Shown one piece after another: positions 1 to 7,747 of a stretch of DNA of 64,000 nt (its first letter is position 1; each line of letters opens with the position of its first letter). The DNA is from G963664115 sp965216035 (lineage in GTDB: Bacteria > Acidobacteriota > Terriglobia > 20CM-2-55-15). The stretch is from positions 1 to 64,000 of the forward strand of contig CBDCFM010000018.1 in assembly GCA_965216035.1 (NCBI GenBank), in the 5' to 3' direction. A program made the position numbers and the translations under genes. The notes beneath the pieces are model-generated. The model saw nothing but the letters and a program-made list of their open reading frames with translations. It had not been told where the DNA came from and made no database searches.

Positions 1-2121
1 TCGAGAAAGTCGTGACGGCGGTTCGGATCGACGAAACGATCACACTGGACGGGGTTCTCGACGAGCCGGCCTGGCAATCGGCAACTCCGGCGTCGGATTT
101 CACGCAATGGGCGCGCCCGGGTGTGCCCGCCACAAATACGAACGAAGTCTGGTTCCTCTATGATGAAGACAATCTATACGTCGGCTGGAAGGCTGGAGAC
201 CAGGACTCCGAAAACGTAGTCGTCAATGAACTGCGGGAGGACTTCTTTTTCCGCGACAGCGATGGTGTGAGCGTCATCATCGACAGCCTTCACGACGAGA
301 GTTCCGGATTCCTGTTCGGCACCAATCCCGCCGGCGCACGGAGGGATTCGCAAATCTCGAACGACGGGGACCTGTTCAACGGCAACTGGGATGGAGTGTG
401 GGACGTCGAGGTCACCGTTGACGAAGCGGGCTGGATCGCGGAATACCGGATCCCTTTTAAGACGCTCCGATTCTCGAACGCACCCCAACAGGTGTGGGGG
501 CTGAACTTGAGCCGCCGCGTCCTGAACATCTCAGAAGAGAACCAGTGGGCACCGATGCCCATCCGATATAGCTGTTGTCAAAAGATGTCCCTGGCGGGAA
601 CCCTGGTGGGCATCGAAAACATCAACCCGGGTCAAAACTTCGGTGTCAAGCCCTTTCTGACGGCCGGTATCACGGATATGCGCGACGGCGACCGGATGCG
701 CAGAACGCGATCACTCGGAGCCATCGAAGATTACGATGGCGGAGTCGACGCCAAATACGGCGTAACGAAGTCGCTCACGCTGGACCTGACCTACCACACG
801 GACTTCGCCCAGGTGGAAGCCGACACACAACAGGTCAACCTCACCCGTTTCAACCTTATTCTTTCCGGAAAAACGCGATTTCTTTCTCGAAAACTCAGGA
901 ATTTTCAATTTCGGTCCGGGAGGCGGATTTGGTCCTGGAGGCAACCTCGTCCCCTTCTTCAGCCGCCGAATCGGGCTCAGCGAAAGTGGAAGTCCCATTC
1001 CGATCGTCGGCGGCGCCCGGTTGACGGGAAAGGCCGATCGATACGATATCGGGCTGATTGCCATGAAGACCGAGAAGCTCGACACGCCGGCATCCTCGAT
1101 CCCCCCGACTCCTTCGAATAACTATCTCGTGGGCCGGCTCAAACGGAATCTACTGGCGCGATCATGGATCGGAACCCTCGTCACGAGCAGGAGTTCGACG
1201 ATCGACGGCGATTACAACCGTGTCTATGGCGCGGATGCGCGATTCATCCTGCGTGATCGGCTCGAGATCGACTCTTACATCCTCCGGAGCGATACGCCTG
1301 GAAAAACTGGACAGAATCAGGCGAGCAGATTTCAAACGGGGTGGCGGGGCAACGAGTGGTTGATTAGTGGCGAATTCAATCAGGTCCAGGCCAATTTCAA
1401 CCCCGAGGTCGGATTCGTCCGCCGCAGCAACCATTCGCAATATGCCGGCGATTTTTCATGGAGACCGCTGCTGCGGCGGAGCGATACGATCCGAAACCTG
1501 GATTTTGCGACGAAGGTGCAGTATTTCAAAGGGGCTAACGGAAAGGTCGAAACGCGTACGCAAGACCTGTTGCTGAGTGTTCAATTCTTTAACAATGCGG
1601 CCGCGAGTTTTACGATGACTCAGATGTTCGATCGGCTGTTGAATGGCATCCGGATTCAGAGTCTTCCCGTCCCGACAGGCGACTACAAGTATCTCGCATA
1701 CAGCGCCCAGTTCAACACCGATCGAAGCGAAAAAATCGGGGGAACGGGCAGGGTCGATTGGGGAGAGTTTTGGGACGGTCGTCGACGTTCGGTAGGCGGT
1801 AGTTTGTTGTTGAAGCCGACGTATCGTTTCAATGCCTCGTTCGACTATTCGCGGAATCTAGTGAAGCTGGCCAGCGGAACGACGACCACAGACCTTGCGG
1901 GCGCCCGCTTTCTCCTGGCCTTCAGTCCGAGATCCTTCATTAACGCATTCTTTCAGTACAGCAGCCGAACGCAAGAGGTCAGCACAAACATCCGGTTCAA
2001 TCTCACATACCGCCCCCTCAGCGACATTTACCTGGTCTACAATGACCGCCGCAGTTCGCTGGGAAACGAGTTGCTCGAACGCGCATTTATCATCAAAGTG
2101 ACAAACCTGATTAACTTCTAG
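1..2121 (+). pseudogene. DUF5916 outer-membrane protein, 5'-truncated and frameshifted
   Basis: The N-terminal part is a CBM9-like beta-sandwich (LDGVLDEPAW, LYDEDNLYVGW, then the DSLHD stretch). The rest is the DUF5916 beta-barrel, ending in KVTNLINF with a terminal Phe typical of outer-membrane barrels. The reading frame is open to the window edge: codons upstream of the first GTG (position 12) read EKV and align with the paralogues at 7748 and 40151, so the start lies outside the window. Around 856-858 one extra base moves the gene from frame 3 to frame 1. Before it the protein reads VNLTRFNL; after it FPEKRDFFLEN, contiguous in the intact paralogue. Substrate is unknown. Either a recent pseudogene or a one-base sequencing error; the remaining frame is otherwise clean, which favours a recent event or an error. 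Confidence 0.85.
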
Positions 2122-2357
2122 CTCGGATTTCTCACGGGTTTTCGTCGCGAAGCCCGCCTGGCCACGTTGTGGCCCGGTGAAAGATGCAGGCGCCGACAGA
2201 GCGTTTTTCCTGCATGGCCCAAAGGGCCATGCCAGGCGCGTGCCGGGAGGGCGATCGAGGCATACTTGAAAGTACGTCGAGGAGACTGACCAAGCGCAAC
2301 GCAGCCGTGGCGGATGGATCCGGCGTTGCAGCAGAAAACTCATGAGAAATTCGGGCT
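2120..2357. repeat. MITE-like element with 24-bp terminal inverted repeats
   Basis: The left end (2120-2143) and the reverse complement of the right end (2334-2357) match at 20 of 24 positions. The element is about 238 bp and shows no convincing coding capacity. Its left edge coincides with the stop codon of the preceding DUF5916 gene (TAG at 2119-2121). It is best described as a small non-autonomous inverted-repeat element; no transposase is seen nearby. No second full copy was found in this window. Confidence 0.55.
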
Positions 2358-2431
2358 GACGAGGGGCCATCCGGCAACAGGGGATCGGCGCATGCGATGG
2401 TTGAGCGACACCAGTTGCCGGTTGAACTTCC

Positions 2432-3928
2432 TTAATCTGTCGTGCGGGCTGCAGTAACGGGCGGAGGAGTGACTTCGAATTTGAATCGTAACGCGGGGAT
2501 TTTGTTACCTGGATGATCGTCGGCGTACGTTAGCTGTGGCAGGCGGTAAAGGTGCTGGGTTTCGGTCGGCGGGCCGGTATAGATACCCGGATAAAAATCG
2601 ATCAGATGCTCGCCCGGAGCACCCGCTGCCTTGAAGTTGATGACGACGTCGCCCTGACTGTTGAAGCCGCAGGCGTAACCCATGTAGCCATTGTCATACG
2701 TGCCGATATAGATATTGTCGTATTCGGTCCAGCCCACACCTTTCAGATGAATCGTCACCGGAGTGCCGACGGGGCCTGAAGTGGGTGTCATGCCGACAAT
2801 GCTGGTTTCGATGACGAAATGAACGCGCGCAACTTCGTCCTCGCCGTCGCGCAACGCGATGGTGTGCAGTCCGCCGAGATCCTCGGGAATGTTCAACGCC
2901 GCTTCGATGCGACCGTCGTTTCCAACCCGTACTTCGCCCATCGCATTCTCGCTGGGAGCGAAGCCGTCACCACTGACGCGGTTGCCGACGAATGTTCCCC
3001 AGACCAATTGCAGCGATGCGCCTGAGGGAAAGCCTTGGCCACGTAAGATGGCCTCCGAGCCCACAGGACCTTGCGTTGGGCTCACGGCAATCGCCGCGTT
3101 GGGTATATGCAGTTCGTTCTCGGGTAGCGGCTGTAATGGGTAGGGCTCGACAAATGCGGCGGGTGACGCCCCCCGTCCCTCCGTTGTGCGAAAGACATAC
3201 TCGGGACGAGGCAGATGGGCCACAGGAGACTGCTCGTGGTTCAGGTAAGGTTGCCCCTGCCAGCCCGTATATAGCTTCACGATATGGTCGCCGGCGGGAC
3301 CTGCTGCGCGGAAGCGAGCCACGGCCGTGCCCCGCGTGCTGGCTGCCGAAATGAATCCAATCTCATTGTTGTCCCAGTTCGCCGACCAGGTGCTCTCCAT
3401 CGTCCTCCAGCCGAGGCCTTTGACGCGGACCTCGATGGGGGTGCCGACGGGACCGGATAACGGACTCATCTCAAAGCTCTGCTTTACTTCAATGCCGCCT
3501 TGCGCGACAGGGCTGCCTTCGATTACGGCGATGACATCGTGCACACCGCCGAAATCCTCCGGAATCACAAATTGCGCATCGAGGTGGCCGTTCGTATCGA
3601 CCCTGAACTGACCGAGTGAAGAGATACTCTCTGAATACTTCTTGCCCTCGAAGTGGTAGTAATCCCGGACGACCCAGCCCCCAGTCACCGTTCCCCATTG
3701 TAGTTCGACGGTTTCTCCCGCTGGGAGGCCGTCGGAGGTCACCTGTACTTGGGCGCCCACGATCGGCTCGTCATAGGTCAGATTCAGATACGGAAAGGTA
3801 GCCTGGGCGGGTCCGGTTGCCGCCGGGGTCAGTGTGGGGGCGGGTTCCTGGGGCTCGACCTGCGAACAGGCTGACGTCACGACCACCGCAACGAGCAGGA
3901 AAATTCTCCACCTATTCGGACTCGGCAT
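2432..3928 (-). CDS. lipoprotein with duplicated IPT/TIG-like beta domains
   Basis: A 498-residue secreted protein. The signal peptide ends in a lipobox (VVTSACS, Cys21), so it should be lipid-anchored. After a Pro/Thr-rich linker come two similar halves, roughly residues 45-225 and 275-490. Each starts with a Gly/Pro-rich strand pattern (VELQWGT / LQLVWGT), continues with an IPEDFGG / IPEDLGG motif and ends with a SGPVGTP-containing domain and an AAG.GEH.I segment, so it arose by internal duplication. The SGPVGTP motif resembles IPT/TIG immunoglobulin-like folds. It lies 11 bp downstream of the lipoprotein at 3940-4458 and is probably co-transcribed with it. No enzymatic motif is visible; a surface or periplasmic binding role is a guess. 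Confidence 0.8.
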   Translation of the reverse strand: MPSPNRWRIFLLVAVVVTSACSQVEPQEPAPTLTPAATGPAQATFPYLNLTYDEPIVGAQVQVTSDGLPAGETVELQWGTVTGGWVVRDYYHFEGKKYSESISSLGQFRVDTNGHLDAQFVIPEDFGGVHDVIAVIEGSPVAQGGIEVKQSFEMSPLSGPVGTPIEVRVKGLGWRTMESTWSANWDNNEIGFISAASTRGTAVARFRAAGPAGDHIVKLYTGWQGQPYLNHEQSPVAHLPRPEYVFRTTEGRGASPAAFVEPYPLQPLPENELHIPNAAIAVSPTQGPVGSEAILRGQGFPSGASLQLVWGTFVGNRVSGDGFAPSENAMGEVRVGNDGRIEAALNIPEDLGGLHTIALRDGEDEVARVHFVIETSIVGMTPTSGPVGTPVTIHLKGVGWTEYDNIYIGTYDNGYMGYACGFNSQGDVVINFKAAGAPGEHLIDFYPGIYTGPPTETQHLYRLPQLTYADDHPGNKIPALRFKFEVTPPPVTAARTTD

Positions 3929-3939
3929 TTACACGTCCC

Positions 3940-4458
3940 TTATTCTTGTTCGACGATCGTAAGCTGCGACAATGGGACGTCGAACGGCATCCATTCGGCT
4001 GTGCGTCCAGAGCTGTCCGTGGCCGTCACGCGATATTGGACGATGCCGGTTGGCGTATCGGGCGGCACTACCCACTTGGCCGTCCACTGGTCCGGGTGGA
4101 TGGGCATGGGTGGATCTCCCTGTGGAACCCCGCGATACAGCATCGGGATATCCTCCCTACGTCCGGCGTAGGTCAGGTGTACGACCAGTTCCGCATCGGT
4201 CACAATTTCGCCGGTAATCCCATCGACTGCCGTCATGCGAAAGCCCACGGGCTCACCTTGCGTATAGCGGCTCTTGAGAATACAGTTGTCGGGCAGGCCC
4301 GGACCTCGAAACCAGTTCAGGTCCCCTGACAACACGATTCGACCCATCACCGGTTCGATGTCAACGCTTGGCGCGGGTTCAGCGCACGAGGCAAAAAACG
4401 CAACAGGAATCAGTAGCAACGAAAGCCGAAAAAGCACGAATGGGTTTCTTAGTTTCAT
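3940..4458 (-). CDS. small lipoprotein, beta-rich, unknown function
   Basis: A 172-residue protein with a type II signal peptide (hydrophobic h-region followed by FFASCAEP, Cys at about 25). The mature part contains a Cys (NCILKSRY) and the pattern expected of one Ig-like domain (VVHLTYAGR, YRVTATDSSG), so it probably folds as a small beta-sandwich. It is the first gene of a two-gene unit with the duplicated TIG-like lipoprotein at 2432-3928, 11 bp apart, and the two may form one lipid-anchored complex. I do not recognise a named family. Confidence 0.75.
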   Translation of the reverse strand: MKLRNPFVLFRLSLLLIPVAFFASCAEPAPSVDIEPVMGRIVLSGDLNWFRGPGLPDNCILKSRYTQGEPVGFRMTAVDGITGEIVTDAELVVHLTYAGRREDIPMLYRGVPQGDPPMPIHPDQWTAKWVVPPDTPTGIVQYRVTATDSSGRTAEWMPFDVPLSQLTIVEQE

Positions 4459-4919
4459 ACTGGTAGGGCAGGTTAGCCGATTATTGAGATTTCTGTCCAG
4501 GGTTTCCCCTCGCTTTCTAGTTTGTTTTGGAGAACGGACCCCTCGACCTATGGTTCGGGTTACTAGTCGTGGGCAACAACGAATTCTAGTCGACCGGGTA
4601 GCGTGTCACACACAGGCATACTTGAAAACCGAACTGGCCGCCTTGACGCGTCTATACATTGGGGCAAGTTTGAGAAATCTGGAAAGGCTTTCAGGGACGA
4701 TGGGTCGTTCCTGAACTGACCGATCCCCCAGATAGGGTCGGGCAGGGACACTTTGACGCATCCTCCCGGTCTGCCTGTTTCAGATCTTCCCTCACACTGG
4801 AACTCCAGCCCCAGATCAAGTCAAGATTCACAAACACACTGTCTCCAGTGTCCGGCTATACTTTCCCAAGAGTGTTTGGTATTTCCATTCGTTGAACCCT
4901 CACAAGAGAAAGGATCGAG
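4459..4919. other. intergenic region, divergent promoters expected
   Basis: It separates the lipoprotein pair (minus) from the SnoaL-like gene (plus). It holds a 6-bp inverted repeat with a 4-base loop (4836-4851, ACACTG/CAGTGT) immediately before a TATACT hexamer (4857-4862) that could be a -10 box for the SnoaL-like gene. No coding signal was seen. Confidence 0.35.
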
Positions 4920-5537
4920 ATGCAGGACAAGCGAGCGGACGCCGATGCAATTCGGGATATCGTCGATAAATGGGTCATCTACAGCGATGCGGGTGACTGG
5001 GAACGTTTCGCCCCACTTTGGCATGAGGATGGTTGGATGTCGGCGACCTGGTTTCAGGCATCGGCGGCGGAGTTCGTGAAGGCCCGCCGCGAGGGTTGGG
5101 AGAGAGGTGTCAGTATCATCCACTTCCAGGGCGCCCACACTTCAGATATTGCCGGCGACCGCGCGGTCGCACAGACAAAAATGACGATCAGTCAGCGGGC
5201 GCCCGTTCACGACATATTGTGTGACGTCGTTTGCGTAGGCCGGTTCTATGACTTCTTCGAGAAGCGGGCCGGCAAGTGGGGGCTCGTGCGGCGTCAGCCC
5301 ATCTATGAGAAGGACCGCATGGATGCAGTCGAACCCGGCGCCGATTTGAAGCTCGACCCGGCGGTGCTGTCCCGGTTTCCCGAAGGGTACCAGCACCTGG
5401 CCTATCTGCAGACTCAGGTGGGCTATAAAGTCAAAGAGGCGGGGATGCCTGGATTGAAGGGGCCGGAAGTCAAGCTGCTGTACGCGGAGGGCGCAGCCTG
5501 GTTGGCCGGCTCGTCCACACCGGGGACGCTCGGTTAG
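4920..5537 (+). CDS. SnoaL-like / NTF2-superfamily protein
   Basis: 205 residues, no signal peptide, so one of the few probably cytoplasmic products here. The first 130 residues show the SnoaL_4-like pattern: a helical start (AIRDIVDKWVIYSDAGDWE), an aromatic stretch with LWHEDGWMSATW, and beta strands RAVAQTKMTISQRA and CDVVCVGRFYDFFEK. Such cone-shaped alpha+beta folds act as isomerases, dehydratases or ligand-binding proteins; the reaction cannot be named from sequence. The C-terminal 70 residues extend beyond the usual domain. An AGAAAGGA ribosome site precedes the ATG. Convergent with the DUF6152 gene at 5577. Confidence 0.8.
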   Translation: MQDKRADADAIRDIVDKWVIYSDAGDWERFAPLWHEDGWMSATWFQASAAEFVKARREGWERGVSIIHFQGAHTSDIAGDRAVAQTKMTISQRAPVHDILCDVVCVGRFYDFFEKRAGKWGLVRRQPIYEKDRMDAVEPGADLKLDPAVLSRFPEGYQHLAYLQTQVGYKVKEAGMPGLKGPEVKLLYAEGAAWLAGSSTPGTLG

Positions 5538-5576
5538 GGAGACTTCAGTAAAACCTGCCGGACCCCTCCAAAGTCG

Positions 5577-5960
5577 TCAAAACGAGATCGGCGAGCCATC
5601 CGGGTGGGTGATACCGGATCTGTTAACCAGCAACGCCTTTGAGCCCTCCCGCAGCGAGGGGTTGCCCTCAACTTTGACGGCCATGCCAGCCGGGAGTGTA
5701 TCGTCTGTCCAGCCAGACCGGATCCAGGCGCTCGCGTTGCCACTCCCGCTGAGATACCAGTCGGATTTTTCTCCGTTGGCATCGGTCACTTCAACGACCA
5801 CTTCAGGATGTGGATTGACCATATGGACCGCCTTCACGACGCCTTCGATGACTGTCGTGCGGTCGATGTGCCAGAAGGATGACGCCGAATGGTGAGCCTC
5901 GACTGAAGCCATCGGCAACAAAAACAAAGCGGTCGACAGGAACAAGAGATAGGGTCTCAT
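5577..5960 (-). CDS. DUF6152 family periplasmic protein (set A, second copy)
   Basis: 127 residues: signal peptide ending VEA followed directly by HHSASSFW, the hallmark DUF6152 start in which a His-His pair becomes the mature N-terminus. Then come TTVIEGVVK, MVNPHPEVVVEV and DANGEKSDWYLSG, all typical of this small beta-barrel-like family. It is a near-identical neighbour of the gene at 5982-6383, so a recent tandem duplication. The exposed HH pair suggests metal (perhaps copper) binding, but that is inference. Last gene of a minus-strand unit 6460-5982-5577. Confidence 0.88.
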   Translation of the reverse strand: MRPYLLFLSTALFLLPMASVEAHHSASSFWHIDRTTVIEGVVKAVHMVNPHPEVVVEVTDANGEKSDWYLSGSGNASAWIRSGWTDDTLPAGMAVKVEGNPSLREGSKALLVNRSGITHPDGSPISF

Positions 5961-5981
5961 CCTCGAATCCCTCCAATTTGA

Positions 5982-6383
5982 TTATTGGACCGGTCCCGAG
6001 CGGCTGGAAAACGACAGCACGGTGCCATCTTCCTTCGTAACGTCACCGGTGAGTAGGGCCTTTGCGCCTTCCCGACGTGAAGGGTTCCCCTCAACCTTCA
6101 CTTTCATGCCAGGGGTGAGGGTGTCCTCCGTCCAACCGGCCCGGATCATGGCGCTGGCGTTCCCGCCGCCGCTGATGTACCAATCGGATTTTTCCCCGTT
6201 GGCGTCGGTCACTTCGACAACCAATTCGGGATGTGGATTGACCATGTGGACTTCCTTCACAACGCCTTCGATGACAGTCGTGCGGTCGGTGTGCCAAAAC
6301 GATGAGGCCGAATGGTGTGCTTCAACCGGGACGGTGAGTACCAGGAGCGAACCAATCAACATGAATGAAGGACAGAATCGCAT
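5982..6383 (-). CDS. DUF6152 family periplasmic protein (set A, first copy)
   Basis: 133 residues from the ATG at 6383, which has a GGAGG site (6393-6398 on the complementary strand) at good spacing; an upstream in-frame ATG at 6410 would put that site inside the gene. The signal peptide ends PVEA and the mature protein begins HHSASSFWHTDRTTVIEGVV, with MVNPHPELVVEV and a DWYISGGGNASA stretch. Strongly similar to the downstream copy at 5577 (most residues identical across the mature part), differing mainly at the C-terminus (EDGTVLSFSSRSGPVQ). Probably co-transcribed with the partner-family gene at 6460. Confidence 0.88.
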   Translation of the reverse strand: MRFCPSFMLIGSLLVLTVPVEAHHSASSFWHTDRTTVIEGVVKEVHMVNPHPELVVEVTDANGEKSDWYISGGGNASAMIRAGWTEDTLTPGMKVKVEGNPSRREGAKALLTGDVTKEDGTVLSFSSRSGPVQ

Positions 6384-6459
6384 GCTCTTAATCCTCCGAT
6401 TGGTTCTCACCGGTTAGGCTTTCGCCACGGAGTGCTCTCGGCGGCCCATGAACACCGGG

Positions 6460-7320
6460 CTAGTTTGAGAACTCATTGAAATTGACATCGTCCGGATACC
6501 GTTGGGGCACCGTCGAGTAGAGATGCCGCAGGCCGACTGAGGGATCGCAATCCCATTCGCCCGTGTACCCTCGGTCGGGCGTCGCAAACTGGTTCGTCCA
6601 CGTAAAGGGGCCGGTCAAAAAAACGGGATCCTCGACAGTAATCTCGACTTCCATCGTATTGGGGCCCGTGACCGAGTAACGCTCAGTCAATCTTTTCAGA
6701 TGCGACGTGGCAATGTGCGACTGGTCGTCAAACCCGTCCGGATCAAACATGAAATTCGTGGTTTCGACCAGGAAAGTGGATCCGTCCATCCGTCCGATCG
6801 AGTGGCCGTGATAATAGACCTCGTCGGCAGGGGGGTGACCCCGTCCGTCGACATAGATCTCGCGCACCCAATTCGACTGCTCGAAGTGCTGCAACACCAC
6901 ATCGGGTCTTACCGAGAAGTCCCACAGGTACGGTTCCCCAAGCAGCGTGGTGATATTCGCCGCAACACAAGCCCACCGGGGCGAAAGCGGTTCGTCAAAG
7001 AACTCGATCCAGGCACGCGCTCTGCCGTTCAAGAGGGGTTCCAGTTGGTCTACTGGAAACTGGCACGTTCCTCGCGGGTTGCCGTATTCATCGATCAGGG
7101 ACCCACAATTCCCCCCAGCACCTTCTCCGCCAAACATCGGATCCGCCCATGTGGCAAGAAAAGCCCGCGGTAGGGGATTCGTCGTTGGGGTCTCGGGAAA
7201 ACCATTCTCAGTAAGGTCCTGGGCCGCCAGGTCTCCCAGGCCAAAGCTGATGGCGATCACCAGTATCGCCATGCCGACGGCCACACTTTGCCCCTTATAA
7301 ATGAGCACTTCACTTCGCAT
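6460..7320 (-). CDS. DUF6152-partner family secreted protein (set A)
   Basis: 286 residues with an N-terminal hydrophobic signal, preceded by an AAGGAG site. It belongs to a family found five times here, always next to a DUF6152 gene. The shared core reads VREIYVDGRGHPP, then HGHSIGRMDGSTFLVET, then TERYSV and VEITVEDP. Aligned to the other members (for example WNGYSVGRFEGDTLVVES at 11834) this copy has diverged: the usual Trp-x-Gly start of the core is YHGHSIG. Cys residues in NCGSLIDEYG and RGTCQF may form a disulfide. No catalytic motif is recognised; a periplasmic role with DUF6152 is inferred only from linkage. Confidence 0.8.
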   Translation of the reverse strand: MRSEVLIYKGQSVAVGMAILVIAISFGLGDLAAQDLTENGFPETPTTNPLPRAFLATWADPMFGGEGAGGNCGSLIDEYGNPRGTCQFPVDQLEPLLNGRARAWIEFFDEPLSPRWACVAANITTLLGEPYLWDFSVRPDVVLQHFEQSNWVREIYVDGRGHPPADEVYYHGHSIGRMDGSTFLVETTNFMFDPDGFDDQSHIATSHLKRLTERYSVTGPNTMEVEITVEDPVFLTGPFTWTNQFATPDRGYTGEWDCDPSVGLRHLYSTVPQRYPDDVNFNEFSN

Positions 7321-7747
7321 CCGAGAAATCTCCTTTTCGAATTCCTATTCTGTTCGATTATTTTATATATGATCGTTTCCGTTGGCTAATTCTTTTTGAT
7401 CGCGGGCCTTCCCCGTACGGGTTCAGAGCGGATTGATCCGGCCCCCGCCCTCCGATACACTCGAATCGAATTATTGCTCCGAGAGGAGTGACCCCGTGCG
7501 GGGCTTCGGGACCGTCTTGGAAACCGCACGATGTTTGACAGACGAAAAATCGTCCACTGCTAGAGGCGCTTCGAGAATGGCCAAAAACACGGAGCCATAA
7601 ATCGGGACTCAGGCGGCATGGCCACCCCCGCCAGGCGGGCCCGACGGACGAAATTGTGAGCAAGGAATCGGTGATAATGGGTCGGACCGGCGCCGCGCAC
7701 CCCCAGCGGAATCGAAAGGCATTCCTTCCAGCCGAGATTCGGTATCT
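7321..7747. other. divergent intergenic region
   Basis: It lies between set A (minus) and the intact DUF5916 gene (plus). The part next to the minus gene is AT-rich (around 7350-7375, with a TTATATAT run) and is the likely promoter region. A GC-rich inverted piece (CCCCGTGCGGGG near 7493) sits in the middle. The long minus-strand frame across 7358-8284 is antisense to DUF5916 and was not accepted. Confidence 0.35.

Noticed and set aside
2132..2377. Minus-strand frames inside the inverted-repeat element
   Set aside because: No ribosome site, no domain; the ends are better explained as terminal inverted repeats.
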